Shown here one piece after another: positions 1 through 8,566 of a stretch of 64,000 bases of DNA. Positions within the stretch are counted from its first letter, which is position 1. Each line of letters starts with the position of its first letter. The notes below the pieces were generated by a model. The model did not search any database and was not told where the DNA came from. It worked only from the letters and a program-made list of their open reading frames with translations. The position numbers and the translations under genes are program-made. This stretch comes from Roseinatronobacter sp052379845 (lineage in GTDB: Bacteria > Pseudomonadota > Alphaproteobacteria > Rhodobacterales > Rhodobacteraceae): assembly GCA_052379845.1 (NCBI GenBank), contig JBQTCF010000002.1. One strand, 5' to 3'.

Positions 1-903
1 TTGGCAAATTGGTTGGGCGCGCGCGATGACATGGTCCTTGGCAAGATCAAGGAACCCCGCACTCATTCGAATATGGACCAGACGATATGGGACGGCCCTG
101 CCGCAGCGGAATTCAGGCAAACAATTCTGACGGATGCGCGCAGTTATGCCCAGAATTTCGCCCATAAACCCGAAGCGGCATGGGCCATTGACGCATCGAC
201 CGATTATTTGTGGTGTCCCGCCTCGCCCGGGATGCTGGCTGATTTCGCCAGAACACGACGCTGCAAGTTCATTTGCCTGACGCGCGATCCTGTTGCGCGC
301 ACCATTTCACAATATCGCCACACCCTGCGCCTTGGCACGGCGGAAACGCTGAAGCAGGCGCTGGACCGCGAAGCCGCGCGCATCAAGATGCATTGGCAGC
401 CATTGTATTGGCATATCCGGCGCAGCCACATTGAACGCAACATTCAAACTTATGCTGATCTGTTCGGGGATGATCTGCTGATTCTGGATTATGACGATCT
501 GCAAGACCCCAACACGGTGCTTGCCCGCGTTGCCGGATTTTTGGAAGTGCCCGTCCAGCCGTTGCGTGGGCAGTCGCAATACAACACAACATTGTTGCCC
601 CGGAACCGCCTTGTGGCCGCGCTTTACAAAAACGCAGGCATGCGCGACACGCTGCGTAATCTGGTTCCAGCCCCCTTGCGCAGCCGCTTGCGCGCGCTTG
701 GCCACACAACACGCCCTGTTCAGGTCAGCGAGAAGGAAAAACACCTTGTGCTGACAGTGCTGAAGGACGAAATTGCGGCTTGCATTACCAACCCGCTTAT
801 ACCAACCCAAAACTGGCGCAGCGCGCAGGCGCTTGATGCATCCACCGCCACAGACAATCATGGCCTGCTGAAAAAATGGAGGAAAAATGCCCTGGGATCG
901 TAA
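1..903 (+). CDS. Sulfotransferase family protein, 5' end cut by window
   Basis: The frame is open from base 1 and ends at a TAA at 901-903, leaving about 300 residues. A TRDPVARTISQYRH segment near residue 94 matches the 3'-phosphate-binding motif (RDPxxRxxSxY) of PAPS-dependent sulfotransferases, and the FGDDLLILDYDDL stretch fits the strand that follows in the family. The N-terminal 5'-phosphosulfate loop (RSGTT-like) is absent, so the true start lies outside the window and the TTG at base 1 is not trusted. The family moves sulfate from PAPS to sugars or other acceptors; the acceptor is unknown. Its 3' end overlaps the next gene by 17 bases. Two further sulfotransferases lie at 48.6 and 52.1 kb. 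Confidence 0.8.
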   Translation: MANWLGARDDMVLGKIKEPRTHSNMDQTIWDGPAAAEFRQTILTDARSYAQNFAHKPEAAWAIDASTDYLWCPASPGMLADFARTRRCKFICLTRDPVARTISQYRHTLRLGTAETLKQALDREAARIKMHWQPLYWHIRRSHIERNIQTYADLFGDDLLILDYDDLQDPNTVLARVAGFLEVPVQPLRGQSQYNTTLLPRNRLVAALYKNAGMRDTLRNLVPAPLRSRLRALGHTTRPVQVSEKEKHLVLTVLKDEIAACITNPLIPTQNWRSAQALDASTATDNHGLLKKWRKNALGS

Positions 904-1516
904 TCAGATGGCCGCGCGTGCGGCGCAGGAACTTCGGGACGGGATGTATGTGAACCTTGGGATCGGCATTCCGACACTGGTTGCAAATTACATCCCCGAA
1001 GGCGTAAGCGTCACCCTGCAATCGGAAAACGGGATGCTGGGAATCGGCCCCTTCCCCACCGAGGATGAGGTCGACGCAGACCTGATCAATGCAGGCAAAC
1101 AAACCGTAACGGCCCTGCCGCATACGGCCTATTTCGACAGTGCCGAATCCTTCGCCATGATCCGCGGTGGCAAAATCAACATGGCAATCCTGGGCGCGAT
1201 GGAAGTTGCCGAAAACGGCGATATCGCAAACTGGATGATTCCGGGCAAACTGGTCAAGGGCATGGGCGGCGCGATGGACCTTGTTGCCGGGGTGGAACGC
1301 ATTGTGGTGGTCATGGATCACACCAACAAATCGGGCGAGTCGAAACTGCTGACGGCCTGCACTCTGCCGCTGACGGCCCAAGGCGTGGTCAAGCGCATCA
1401 TCACCAATCTGGGCGTTCTGGATGTGGTCGAAGGTGGGTTGAAAATCATCGAATGCGCCGATGGTGTCAGCGAAGATGACATCCGCAACGCGACCGAAGC
1501 AAAGATTGTGAACTGA
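887..1516 (+). CDS. scoB: 3-oxoacid CoA-transferase, subunit B
   Basis: This is a 209-residue beta subunit of a family I CoA-transferase (ScoB/AtoA/PcaJ type), which with an alpha subunit transfers CoA between succinate or acetate and 3-oxoacids. The SENG motif places the covalent-catalysis glutamate at residue 47, and GIGIPTLVA near residue 25 and the GGAMDLVAG segment are family hallmarks. Length is normal. The ATG at 887 has GGAGG at 878-882, inside the upstream sulfotransferase. The usual immediate neighbour, the alpha subunit, is replaced here by that sulfotransferase; whether an alpha subunit sits further upstream cannot be seen. Exact substrate (acetoacetate or another oxoacid) is uncertain. 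Confidence 0.9.
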   Translation: MPWDRNQMAARAAQELRDGMYVNLGIGIPTLVANYIPEGVSVTLQSENGMLGIGPFPTEDEVDADLINAGKQTVTALPHTAYFDSAESFAMIRGGKINMAILGAMEVAENGDIANWMIPGKLVKGMGGAMDLVAGVERIVVVMDHTNKSGESKLLTACTLPLTAQGVVKRIITNLGVLDVVEGGLKIIECADGVSEDDIRNATEAKIVN

Positions 1517-1574
1517 CAGAACAAAGCCGGACGGCGCTGGCGCATTGCAGGGCCGCCCCGCCCCCGGCGCAGGA

Positions 1575-2363
1575 TTACGCCCAATCAGGCTTGCGTTTTT
1601 CCAAAAAGGCAGAAATCCCTTCCTCTGTGTCGCGCCACAGCATGTTTTCCACCATGACCTGTCCGGCATGTGCATAGGCGTCTGCCAGCGTCATTTCGGC
1701 CTGCGCATAGAATGCCTGTTTGCCGATCTTGACAGCAGGGGCCAGTTTTTCAGCAACTTTCTGCGCAAGCGCCATGGTCTGAACCTCCAACTGGGCGGCG
1801 GCAACAACATGATTGACCAGCCCCAACTCAGCCGCGCGGGCGGCATCAATGAACTGTCCGGTGGTCAGCATTTCGAATGCCGTCTTGCGGGGAATATTGC
1901 GTGTCAGCGCAACCATGGGGGTGGAACAGAACAGCCCGATATTCACGCCATTCACGCCGAATCGTGTTCCTTCTGCCGCTACGGCCATATCGCAACTGGC
2001 CACAAGCTGGCACCCGGCGGCAGTTGCAATGCCATGCACTTGCGCAATGACAGGTTGCGGCAATGCGGGAATCATCTGCATCAGGCTTGAACAGCGCGCA
2101 AAAAGATCCGCGAAATACGCCGCGCCCCTGTCCGGCGCGGCCCGGCCCGCCTGCATTTCCTTCAGGTCATGACCTGCGCAAAATGCCTTGCCCGCGCCAG
2201 ACAGAACAATCACCCTGACGCCGGGTTGCTGTGATACCGCATCAAGCTGCGCAGCCAACGCAGCCAGCATCGCATCTGACAACGCATTCAGGTTGGCAGG
2301 GGAATTCAGCGTTATCCGCGCAATCCCTGCCGTTACGTCACATTGAACAATTGCATCGCTCAT
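1575..2363 (-). CDS. Enoyl-CoA hydratase/isomerase family protein (ECHDC3-like)
   Basis: A 262-residue crotonase-fold protein. The CoA-binding and oxyanion-hole elements are visible (AFCAGHDLKEM near residue 60; HGIATAAGCQLVASCD at 110-125). The two glutamates that perform hydration in canonical enoyl-CoA hydratase are missing: Gln119 stands in the first position and Gly139 in the second (FGVNGVNIGLF). The GVNIGLFCSTP stretch and the FLEKRKPDW C-terminus match the ECHDC3 subgroup, whose reaction is poorly defined. It converges with scoB and is divergent from the thioesterase at 2443. Fold assignment is firm; hydratase activity is doubtful. Confidence 0.85.
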   Translation of the reverse strand: MSDAIVQCDVTAGIARITLNSPANLNALSDAMLAALAAQLDAVSQQPGVRVIVLSGAGKAFCAGHDLKEMQAGRAAPDRGAAYFADLFARCSSLMQMIPALPQPVIAQVHGIATAAGCQLVASCDMAVAAEGTRFGVNGVNIGLFCSTPMVALTRNIPRKTAFEMLTTGQFIDAARAAELGLVNHVVAAAQLEVQTMALAQKVAEKLAPAVKIGKQAFYAQAEMTLADAYAHAGQVMVENMLWRDTEEGISAFLEKRKPDWA

Positions 2364-2442
2364 CTTGTCATTCCTCCCGTGCTGCGTTGACTATAGCGAC
2401 AACAGGGACGCAGGCAAAAGTCAAACAGAACAGGGGACAGGC

Positions 2443-2862
2443 ATGGAAATGAACCGCGAAACACTGACTGAATTTCTGAAATCCGAATTCCGCCAAGTCG
2501 CTGACATGTTTGCAATCGAGGATGTCGGACAGCGCGCTGTCACTGTGCGCCTGCATAACGACGACCGCCATCTGCGGCCCGGCGGCACAGTTTCGGGGCC
2601 AGCCATGTTTGCCTTGGCTGACGTGTCTGTCTATCTGGCCATCCTGTCCATGATCGGGCCAAAAGCGCTTAGCGTCACCACGAATTGTTCCATCGACTTC
2701 ATGCGCAAACCCGCTGCGGGGGTGGACCTGATCTGTCAGGCCCGCATCCTGAAACTGGGGCGTATTCTGGCTGTCGGGGAATGCTTGTTGTTTTCCGAAG
2801 GGCTGCAAGACCCTGTAGCGCGCGCATCGTTGACCTATTCCATCCCACCAGACCCTCGCTGA
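2443..2862 (+). CDS. PaaI-type hotdog thioesterase
   Basis: A 139-residue single hotdog-domain protein of the PaaI/YbgC-like acyl-CoA thioesterase superfamily, expected to hydrolyse acyl-CoA or aryl-CoA thioesters in the cytoplasm. The central-helix stretch RPGGTVSGPAMFALADVSVYLA (residues 45-66) carries the catalytic-region Asp60 and the glycine turn typical of the family. A frame open from 2365 gives a longer version, but the ATG at 2443 preceded by AGGGGA is the better start and gives normal family length. It is divergent from the crotonase gene, and both probably act on acyl-CoAs. Substrate unknown. Confidence 0.8.
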   Translation: MEMNRETLTEFLKSEFRQVADMFAIEDVGQRAVTVRLHNDDRHLRPGGTVSGPAMFALADVSVYLAILSMIGPKALSVTTNCSIDFMRKPAAGVDLICQARILKLGRILAVGECLLFSEGLQDPVARASLTYSIPPDPR

Positions 2863-2887
2863 CCAACGGTTCGGCATTGCGCCACCA

Positions 2888-2993
2888 GGCCAGAACGGTC
2901 CCCGCGCGCGCCAGTCGCAAGGCCACTGACGCATGTCAGGGGCCGGTTGGGCGGGCGGGTGGGCGACTGGCGCGCGCGGGGACCGTTCTGGCC
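2888..2993. repeat. 31-bp perfect inverted repeat with nested hairpin
   Basis: The left arm at 2888-2918 and right arm at 2963-2993 are exact reverse complements over 31 bases, separated by 44 bases. Inside the loop a second stem is possible (GGCC-A-CTGAC at 2921-2930 with GTCAG at 2935-2939 and GGCC at 2941-2944). It occupies most of the gap between the thioesterase and the rRNA methyltransferase genes, which run in the same direction. No T-tract follows, so a plain Rho-independent terminator is not a good fit. It could be a cruciform-forming element, a miniature mobile element or an unusual terminator. Confidence 0.85.
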
Positions 2994-3043
2994 AAGGACG
3001 CACGCGCTTGCTATGACACCCGGACACGCAAACCGAGGACTCC

Positions 3044-4198
3044 ATGACCCCCGCCGCCCGCTTGCAAGCTGCCATTGACATACTGGACCGAATTTTGTCC
3101 GGCACCCCCGCCGAACAAGCCCTGACAGGCTGGGCCCGCAACAGCCGGTTCGCAGGCGCAAAGGATCGCGCCGCCATCCGCGACCATGTCTTTGATTGTT
3201 TGCGCTGCAAGCGTTCATTCGCCCATCTGGGCGGCGCCGAAAGCGGGCGGGGGCTTGTGTTGGGCTTGCTGCGCGCACAGGGCATCGACCCCGAACCGCT
3301 GTTCACCGGACAGGCCTATGCACCCGCCGCCTTGACCGCGGAAGACATGCGTCAGCCTGCCAACGCCATGTCTGACACCATCGCGCTGGATTGCCCGGAC
3401 TGGATTGCCGATGATTTGCGCCGCAGTCTGGGACTCAATTTCCCGGCGGTCCTGCAGGCGCTGCAAGAACGTGCGCCGGTCTATCTGCGTGCCAATCTGG
3501 CACGCACCACCCGTGCGCAGGCAGCGCGACTGCTTGAACATGACGGTATCATCACAAAACCCCATCCACTGGCGGGGACAGCGCTGGAGGTTGTGGAAAA
3601 CGCCCGTCGCGTGCGTCAATCCGATGCGTTTACCACTGGCTTGGTCGAATTGCAGGACGCCGCATCGCAGGCCGTTGTGAACGCTGTTCCCCTGACTGAC
3701 GGCGCGCGCGTGCTGGATTACTGCGCAGGCGGCGGGGGCAAATCACTGGCACTTGCCGCGCGCGGGGCGCATGTGACCGCCCATGACGCCAACCCCGCCC
3801 GCATGAAGGATATTCCCCAGCGCGCGCAACGCGCAGGTGCCCGTATTGACATGACACAAACGCCCGAAGGGCTGTTCGACATTGTGGTAACAGATGTGCC
3901 CTGTTCGGGGTCTGGCAGTTGGCGGCGCGCACCTGCGGGCAAATGGTCGCTTGACCGCGCCGCGCTTGAGTCCCTTCTGCAAGTGCAGGGAGAAATCCTA
4001 AAGCAGGCTGCCGGGCATCTCAAACCGGGCGGCGTCCTTTGCTACATGACATGCTCCCTGCTGGACGTGGAAAATGCGGATCAGGTGACCCGGTTTTTGG
4101 CCCATGCACCCCAGTTTTCCCCAGTGGCGCAAAAACAGTTTACGCCGTTGGACGGCGGCGACGGCTTTTTTCTGGCAGTGCTGCAACACTCAGGCTGA
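3044..4198 (+). CDS. RsmB/NOP family RNA (cytosine-5) methyltransferase
   Basis: A 384-residue S-adenosylmethionine-dependent RNA m5C methyltransferase. The SAM-binding loop is VLDYCAGGGGKSLALA (about residues 223-238); DVPCSGSGSWRR carries the motif IV cysteine and YMTCSLLDVENADQV the motif VI catalytic cysteine, the two-cysteine arrangement of the RsmB/NOP family. The N-terminal 130 residues resemble the helical NusB-like segment of RsmB. E. coli RsmB modifies C967 of 16S rRNA; target identity here is inferred. It begins 51 bases after the large inverted repeat. Confidence 0.85.
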   Translation: MTPAARLQAAIDILDRILSGTPAEQALTGWARNSRFAGAKDRAAIRDHVFDCLRCKRSFAHLGGAESGRGLVLGLLRAQGIDPEPLFTGQAYAPAALTAEDMRQPANAMSDTIALDCPDWIADDLRRSLGLNFPAVLQALQERAPVYLRANLARTTRAQAARLLEHDGIITKPHPLAGTALEVVENARRVRQSDAFTTGLVELQDAASQAVVNAVPLTDGARVLDYCAGGGGKSLALAARGAHVTAHDANPARMKDIPQRAQRAGARIDMTQTPEGLFDIVVTDVPCSGSGSWRRAPAGKWSLDRAALESLLQVQGEILKQAAGHLKPGGVLCYMTCSLLDVENADQVTRFLAHAPQFSPVAQKQFTPLDGGDGFFLAVLQHSG

Positions 4199-4203
4199 AA
4201 TCC

Positions 4204-4219
4204 GTTGCAGCCATGCAAC
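4204..4219. repeat. Short perfect hairpin before cckA
   Basis: GTTGCA at 4204-4209 and TGCAAC at 4214-4219 form a 6-bp perfect palindrome with a GCCA loop, just after the methyltransferase stop codon and 95 bases before the kinase gene. There is no T-tract. It may be a weak terminator or a protein-binding palindrome; nothing decides between them. Confidence 0.35.
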
Positions 4220-4313
4220 CAAAAGTTGAAGTTTCATTCAAGGCTTTGGTAACCAATTCTAAAGTCTCTTGTTCTTAGAATAGCTTTCAACGTCGCGTTT
4301 CATCACATGCAAT

Positions 4314-6632
4314 ATGCATGGCCCCATTTGGCAGAACAAAATGCATCTTGTAGCCGAATTTCGACCGCGCCATCTGCTTTTGCTCGCTGTGGCGGGGGTG
4401 GCAATCAGCGCCGGTGCCGTGGCAGGTCTGCGCGGGACAGTCTGGTTTACACCGGCACTGGCCATCGGGGCGTCATTGGGCATGGCGGCCCTCCTGCTAT
4501 GGGCGGGTCGCAGTTTCGCAAAGCTGTTGCAGGCCCATGAACACAAGGCCATCCGGGCGCTACTGGACAATTCCGAAACATCTTGCTTTGTGGTGTCGGG
4601 CAGGGACCAAACCATTGCATGGCAAAATCGCGCTGCCACCGCGACATTTGGGCCATTGGCCGACCTTGGGGCATTGCTGGGCAATTACTGTGCCACGCCA
4701 ACCAATGTGATCATGCAACTGCATGATCAGGCCAGCGCGCGCGGACATGCCACCAAAGACCTAAGCATCGGGGCGCAGCCCTGCCGTGTCGAAGTCATCT
4801 TGACCGATGGGGGCAATTTCCTGTGGCGCATTCCCCCTGACACTGTCAGTCAAGTCCAGTCTGACTTGCCATTGGAATGGGCGCGATGTGACCCAAGCGG
4901 GCGCATTTTGCACCTTTCACCTTTGCTTGCGGCCCATTTCGACACAGCGCCAAAACATATTGGCGACCTTGTCAAACCCGCCATGCCGGACGGAAACCAC
5001 CCCGCACAGGTTCAGTTGGCCAACACATCGATTGACCGCCTTGCCTGTCGGGTGCCCTATGGCCCTGCGGAACAGGCCATCATCTTTCTGCCCGCACAGC
5101 CCGCGCCTGCATCGCCCGCAGGGGCGGAGATTTCCATGAACCAACTGCCCGTGGCCATTGCCCATATCGCGCCCGACGGGCATATCGCCTATGCCAACCG
5201 CGAGGCGCGCCGCCTTTTGCACCTGAACGCACAACAGGAAATCTTGTTCAGTGACCGCCTTGAGGGGCTTGGCAGACCCATCTATGAATGGATGGAGGAT
5301 GTGCGCTCGGGGCGGCTGAAACGCAGCACAGAAGTCATGCGTCTGGTCCGCCATGGCGAGGAAACCTACATTCAGGTATCGCTTCGGGCGCTGTCATCCG
5401 GTCCAGCAGGGTATACTTTGGCCGTGATGAACGATGCAACAGAACTGAAATCGCTGGAAGCGAAATTCACGCAAAGCCAGAAAATGCAGGCAATCGGGCA
5501 GCTTGCCGGTGGGGTCGCGCATGATTTCAACAATCTGTTGACCGCCATATCAGGGCATTGCGAACTTATCCTGATGCGCCATGACAGCAGCGATGTTGAT
5601 TACCCGGACCTGATGCAAATCCAGCAAAACAGCAACCGCGCGGCAGCGCTTGTGCGCCAGTTGCTGGCATTTTCCCGCAAGCAGACGCTGCAGTTTGAAA
5701 CGCTGGACCTGCAGGCGGCGCTGGCTGAACTGGTGCATCTGCTCAACAGGTTGGTGGGGGCCAAGATCACGCTGTCATTGCGCTTTGCCGAACAGACAAT
5801 CAACATCCGTTCGGACAGGCGCCAGTTCGAACAAATTCTGGTCAATCTGGTGGTGAATGCACGCGACGCCATGCCGCTGGGCGGCGAGGTGGTGATCGAA
5901 ACCGCGATACAGAAACTGCCCAAAGGGCTTTGTCGTGATCAGGCCACATTACCGCCGGGCGACTACGCCGTGATTGAAGTACGCGATAAGGGTCAAGGTA
6001 TTCCCAAAGCCAACCTGTCCAAACTGTTTGAACCCTTCTTCACAACCAAGCGCCAGGGCGAGGGGACCGGGCTGGGCCTGTCCACGGTCTATGGTCTGGT
6101 CAAGCAAATGGGCGGTTTCATCTTCATCGACAGCGAAGAGGGCACCGGCACCACTGTCAGCCTGTATTTCAAGCCACAAGCCGCCACCACGCAACCACAA
6201 AAAACCCGCCCGCCTATACCCTCAGTGGCCGCACAACCCCTGCGCCCCCGCAGCCTTGTGCTGCTGGTCGAAGATGAAGCGCCGGTCCGGTCCTTCGCGG
6301 CACGCGCGCTGCAACTGCAGGGCCACCGCGTGCTGGAAGCAGAATCAGGCGAGGCCGCCTTGAAAATTCTTGCCGATGGCGAAATCTGCCCTGACCTGTT
6401 CGTGACCGATGTTATCATGCCCGGCATTGACGGGCCGGGTTGGGTCAGCAAAATCAGGCCCAGCTACCCGCGAACCCCCGTCGTTTTCATGTCTGGCTAT
6501 GCCGAAGACAGCCGGTCTGCCGCGCAGGCGCGCATAGAAAATTCAGTATTTCTGGCAAAACCGTTTTCGCTCAGCGACTTCACCTCAACAGTGAATGCAC
6601 AGCTTTTGCAACATGCGGGCAGCGACGGATAA
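4314..6632 (+). CDS. cckA: Hybrid histidine kinase CckA
   Basis: A 772-residue membrane hybrid kinase. Two hydrophobic segments (about residues 20-38 and 45-65) are followed by PAS-like sensing regions (about 80-200 and 275-380), a HisKA domain with phospho-acceptor His403 in GGVAHDFNNLL, a HATPase_c domain (NLVVNARDAMP, DKGQGIPK, GTGLGLSTVYGL) and a C-terminal receiver with phospho-acceptor Asp699 and the KPF lysine motif. The order TM-PAS-PAS-HK-receiver and the QSQKMQAIGQLAGGVAHDFN signature are those of CckA, the kinase that phosphorylates ChpT and thereby CtrA in Alphaproteobacteria. An in-frame ATG at 4341 (MHLVAEF) is a possible alternative start. It is monocistronic or leads weakly into cobT, 145 bases on. 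Confidence 0.88.
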   Translation: MHGPIWQNKMHLVAEFRPRHLLLLAVAGVAISAGAVAGLRGTVWFTPALAIGASLGMAALLLWAGRSFAKLLQAHEHKAIRALLDNSETSCFVVSGRDQTIAWQNRAATATFGPLADLGALLGNYCATPTNVIMQLHDQASARGHATKDLSIGAQPCRVEVILTDGGNFLWRIPPDTVSQVQSDLPLEWARCDPSGRILHLSPLLAAHFDTAPKHIGDLVKPAMPDGNHPAQVQLANTSIDRLACRVPYGPAEQAIIFLPAQPAPASPAGAEISMNQLPVAIAHIAPDGHIAYANREARRLLHLNAQQEILFSDRLEGLGRPIYEWMEDVRSGRLKRSTEVMRLVRHGEETYIQVSLRALSSGPAGYTLAVMNDATELKSLEAKFTQSQKMQAIGQLAGGVAHDFNNLLTAISGHCELILMRHDSSDVDYPDLMQIQQNSNRAAALVRQLLAFSRKQTLQFETLDLQAALAELVHLLNRLVGAKITLSLRFAEQTINIRSDRRQFEQILVNLVVNARDAMPLGGEVVIETAIQKLPKGLCRDQATLPPGDYAVIEVRDKGQGIPKANLSKLFEPFFTTKRQGEGTGLGLSTVYGLVKQMGGFIFIDSEEGTGTTVSLYFKPQAATTQPQKTRPPIPSVAAQPLRPRSLVLLVEDEAPVRSFAARALQLQGHRVLEAESGEAALKILADGEICPDLFVTDVIMPGIDGPGWVSKIRPSYPRTPVVFMSGYAEDSRSAAQARIENSVFLAKPFSLSDFTSTVNAQLLQHAGSDG

Positions 6633-6655
6633 CCCCTCGGCGCGCGGCCTTTTGC

Positions 6656-6690
6656 CCCCGCAGCATGCTTTCAGATTGCATCATGCGGGG
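6656..6690 (+). terminator. Possible hairpin terminator after cckA
   Basis: CCCCGCA at 6656-6662 pairs with TGCGGGG at 6684-6690 and lies 23 bases after the cckA stop codon. Only a short T-run (CCCTTTA) follows, so termination efficiency is doubtful. The 87 bases from here to cobT show no recognisable B12-box, so no cobalamin riboswitch is called. Confidence 0.35.
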
Positions 6691-6777
6691 TGGCCCTTTA
6701 CGGTGATGGCATCCCCGCCATGACCCGGCTATGTCAGGACCGTGGTGTGATTACATGCTTTTTCCATCAGGATAACC

Positions 6778-7791
6778 ATGACCGACCAGACCCACCGCCT
6801 TAGTGCCGCTGAAATCCAGCATGCCATCGACACCAAGACCAAACCTTTGGGCGCCTTGGGGCGCATTGAAACGCTGGCGGCCCAGATTGCGGCATTCCGC
6901 AACAGCCTGACACCGCGCATGGACAGCTGCGTTCTGACAATCTTTGCCGCCGACCATGGCATCGCGCATGAAGGTGTGTCCGCCTATCCGCAGGAAGTGA
7001 CAGCACAGATGATGCTGAATTTCCTGTCAGGCGGGGCCGCGGCGAATGTGTTTGCCACGACCCTGAACATTCCGGTGCAGGTGGTCGATGCAGGTGTGGC
7101 CGGTGACGCCATCACCCACCCCAAACTGATATCGCGCCGCATCGCCGCAGGCAGTGCCAGTTCGCTGACGGGTCCGGCGATGACCGCAGCGCAACTGGCG
7201 CAGGCCCTTGCGCATGGCGCAGATATTGCCCGCACCACCAGCGCGGATGCGCTGGCTTTTGGGGAAATGGGCATCGCAAACACCGCGACCGCCAGCCTTT
7301 TGCTGCATAAACTGTCGGGCTTGCCGTTGGCTGATCTGGTGGGGCGGGGCACCGGATTGACGGATACAGCCCTGGATCGCAAACGCCGCATTCTGGAACG
7401 TGCCGCCGCGCGCTGCCCCGACAAACTGGACCCGGACACCATTCTGGCCGAATATGGCGGTTTTGAAATTGCCATGATGGCGGGCGCGATGCAGGAGGCC
7501 GCAGAAACGGGACGGCTGGTTCTGGTGGACGGGTTTATTGCCACTGCCGCAGCGGCGGCGGCGCTGGCGCGTGCGCCGCATATTCGCCCTGCCATGATAT
7601 TTTGCCACTGTTCACAAGAAGCAGGCCATCGCGCTGCACTGGACTGGCTGGGCGCCGATCCGTTGCTGGACCTGGACATGCGACTGGGCGAGGGGACGGG
7701 CGCAATTCTGGCGTGGCCGCTGGTGCGGGCGGCGGCGGCCATGCTGTGCGACATGGCCAGTTTTGAAAGCGCTGGCATAAGCACAGGCTGA
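6778..7791 (+). CDS. cobT: Nicotinate-nucleotide--dimethylbenzimidazole phosphoribosyltransferase
   Basis: A 337-residue CobT that makes alpha-ribazole 5'-phosphate from nicotinate mononucleotide and 5,6-dimethylbenzimidazole, the lower-ligand activation step of cobalamin synthesis. Family features include FAADHGIAHEGVSAYPQEVT near residue 55, GEMGIANTATASLLL around 161-175, and the LGEGTGA motif, in which Glu305 corresponds to the catalytic base. Length matches the family (about 340-355). It is the first of four nucleotide-loop assembly genes and is followed after 4 bases by cobS. (In some nomenclature this enzyme is CobU.). Confidence 0.95.
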   Translation: MTDQTHRLSAAEIQHAIDTKTKPLGALGRIETLAAQIAAFRNSLTPRMDSCVLTIFAADHGIAHEGVSAYPQEVTAQMMLNFLSGGAAANVFATTLNIPVQVVDAGVAGDAITHPKLISRRIAAGSASSLTGPAMTAAQLAQALAHGADIARTTSADALAFGEMGIANTATASLLLHKLSGLPLADLVGRGTGLTDTALDRKRRILERAAARCPDKLDPDTILAEYGGFEIAMMAGAMQEAAETGRLVLVDGFIATAAAAAALARAPHIRPAMIFCHCSQEAGHRAALDWLGADPLLDLDMRLGEGTGAILAWPLVRAAAAMLCDMASFESAGISTG

Positions 7792-7795
7792 CATC

Positions 7796-8566
7796 ATGGC
7801 CCCGTTGCGCGACATCGCCGCCGAATCCGCGTTGGCGCTTCAGTTCCTAAGCCGCCTTCCAGTTGGGGGCAGGACCATCTACAGCCCGGAACGCTGGGCG
7901 CGCATTCCCTGCTGGTTTGGCATGGTGGGGCTGGTTCTGGGGCTGCTGGCGGCGGCGGCGTTGTGGCTGGGCGCAGCGGTTTTGCCACAACCCGTGGCTG
8001 TGGTGCTGACACTTGGGCTTATGGCGCTGGTCACCGGCGGCCTACATGAAGACGGGCTGGCCGATGCTGTGGATGGCATGGGCGGCGGCCGCACACCGGA
8101 ACGCGCCCTGGAGATCATGCGCGACAGCCATATTGGCAGCTACGGGGTGCTTGCGCTGGTCATGGCGGTGTTATTGCAAGCGGCCTGTCTGGCGCATATG
8201 CCATTGGCATGGGCCATGGGGGCACTGGTTCTGGCGCATGTGTTCAGCCGGTCGGTCATGGCGCTGGCCCTGGGGCAAGGGCGGTATCTGCGCCCGCGCG
8301 GGGCGGGAACGGGCCTAGACCGCCCCCTTGGCCCCAAAGGACTGGTTTTGACGCTGGCCGCAATATCATGCGCAATGGGGGTTGGTTTTATGCTGGCCCT
8401 ACCTGCGGTGGCCATGGTGCTGGCCATGGTCATCAGCGCAGGCGGGGCCGGGCTGTGGCTGCACCTGACACGGCGCAAAATACAGGGCGATACAGGCGAC
8501 ACGCTGGGCGCTGCACAAATGATTTCGGCCACTGCCTGCCTGATCGGGCTTGTGGCATGGCTATGA
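7796..8566 (+). CDS. cobS: Adenosylcobinamide-GDP ribazoletransferase (cobalamin synthase)
   Basis: A 256-residue polytopic inner-membrane enzyme that joins adenosylcobinamide-GDP with alpha-ribazole (phosphate), the last condensation of the nucleotide loop. Several hydrophobic segments are obvious, and the family motif TGGLHEDGLADAVDGMGGG (about residues 79-97), with its acidic metal-binding residues, is complete. The RALEIMRDSHIGSYGVLAL segment that follows is also diagnostic. It begins 4 bases after cobT and its stop codon overlaps the start of cobC. Confidence 0.95.
   Translation: MAPLRDIAAESALALQFLSRLPVGGRTIYSPERWARIPCWFGMVGLVLGLLAAAALWLGAAVLPQPVAVVLTLGLMALVTGGLHEDGLADAVDGMGGGRTPERALEIMRDSHIGSYGVLALVMAVLLQAACLAHMPLAWAMGALVLAHVFSRSVMALALGQGRYLRPRGAGTGLDRPLGPKGLVLTLAAISCAMGVGFMLALPAVAMVLAMVISAGGAGLWLHLTRRKIQGDTGDTLGAAQMISATACLIGLVAWL

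Noticed and set aside
6633..6777. Cobalamin riboswitch before cobT
   Set aside because: The gap is only 145 bases and no B12-box or multi-stem pattern was seen.
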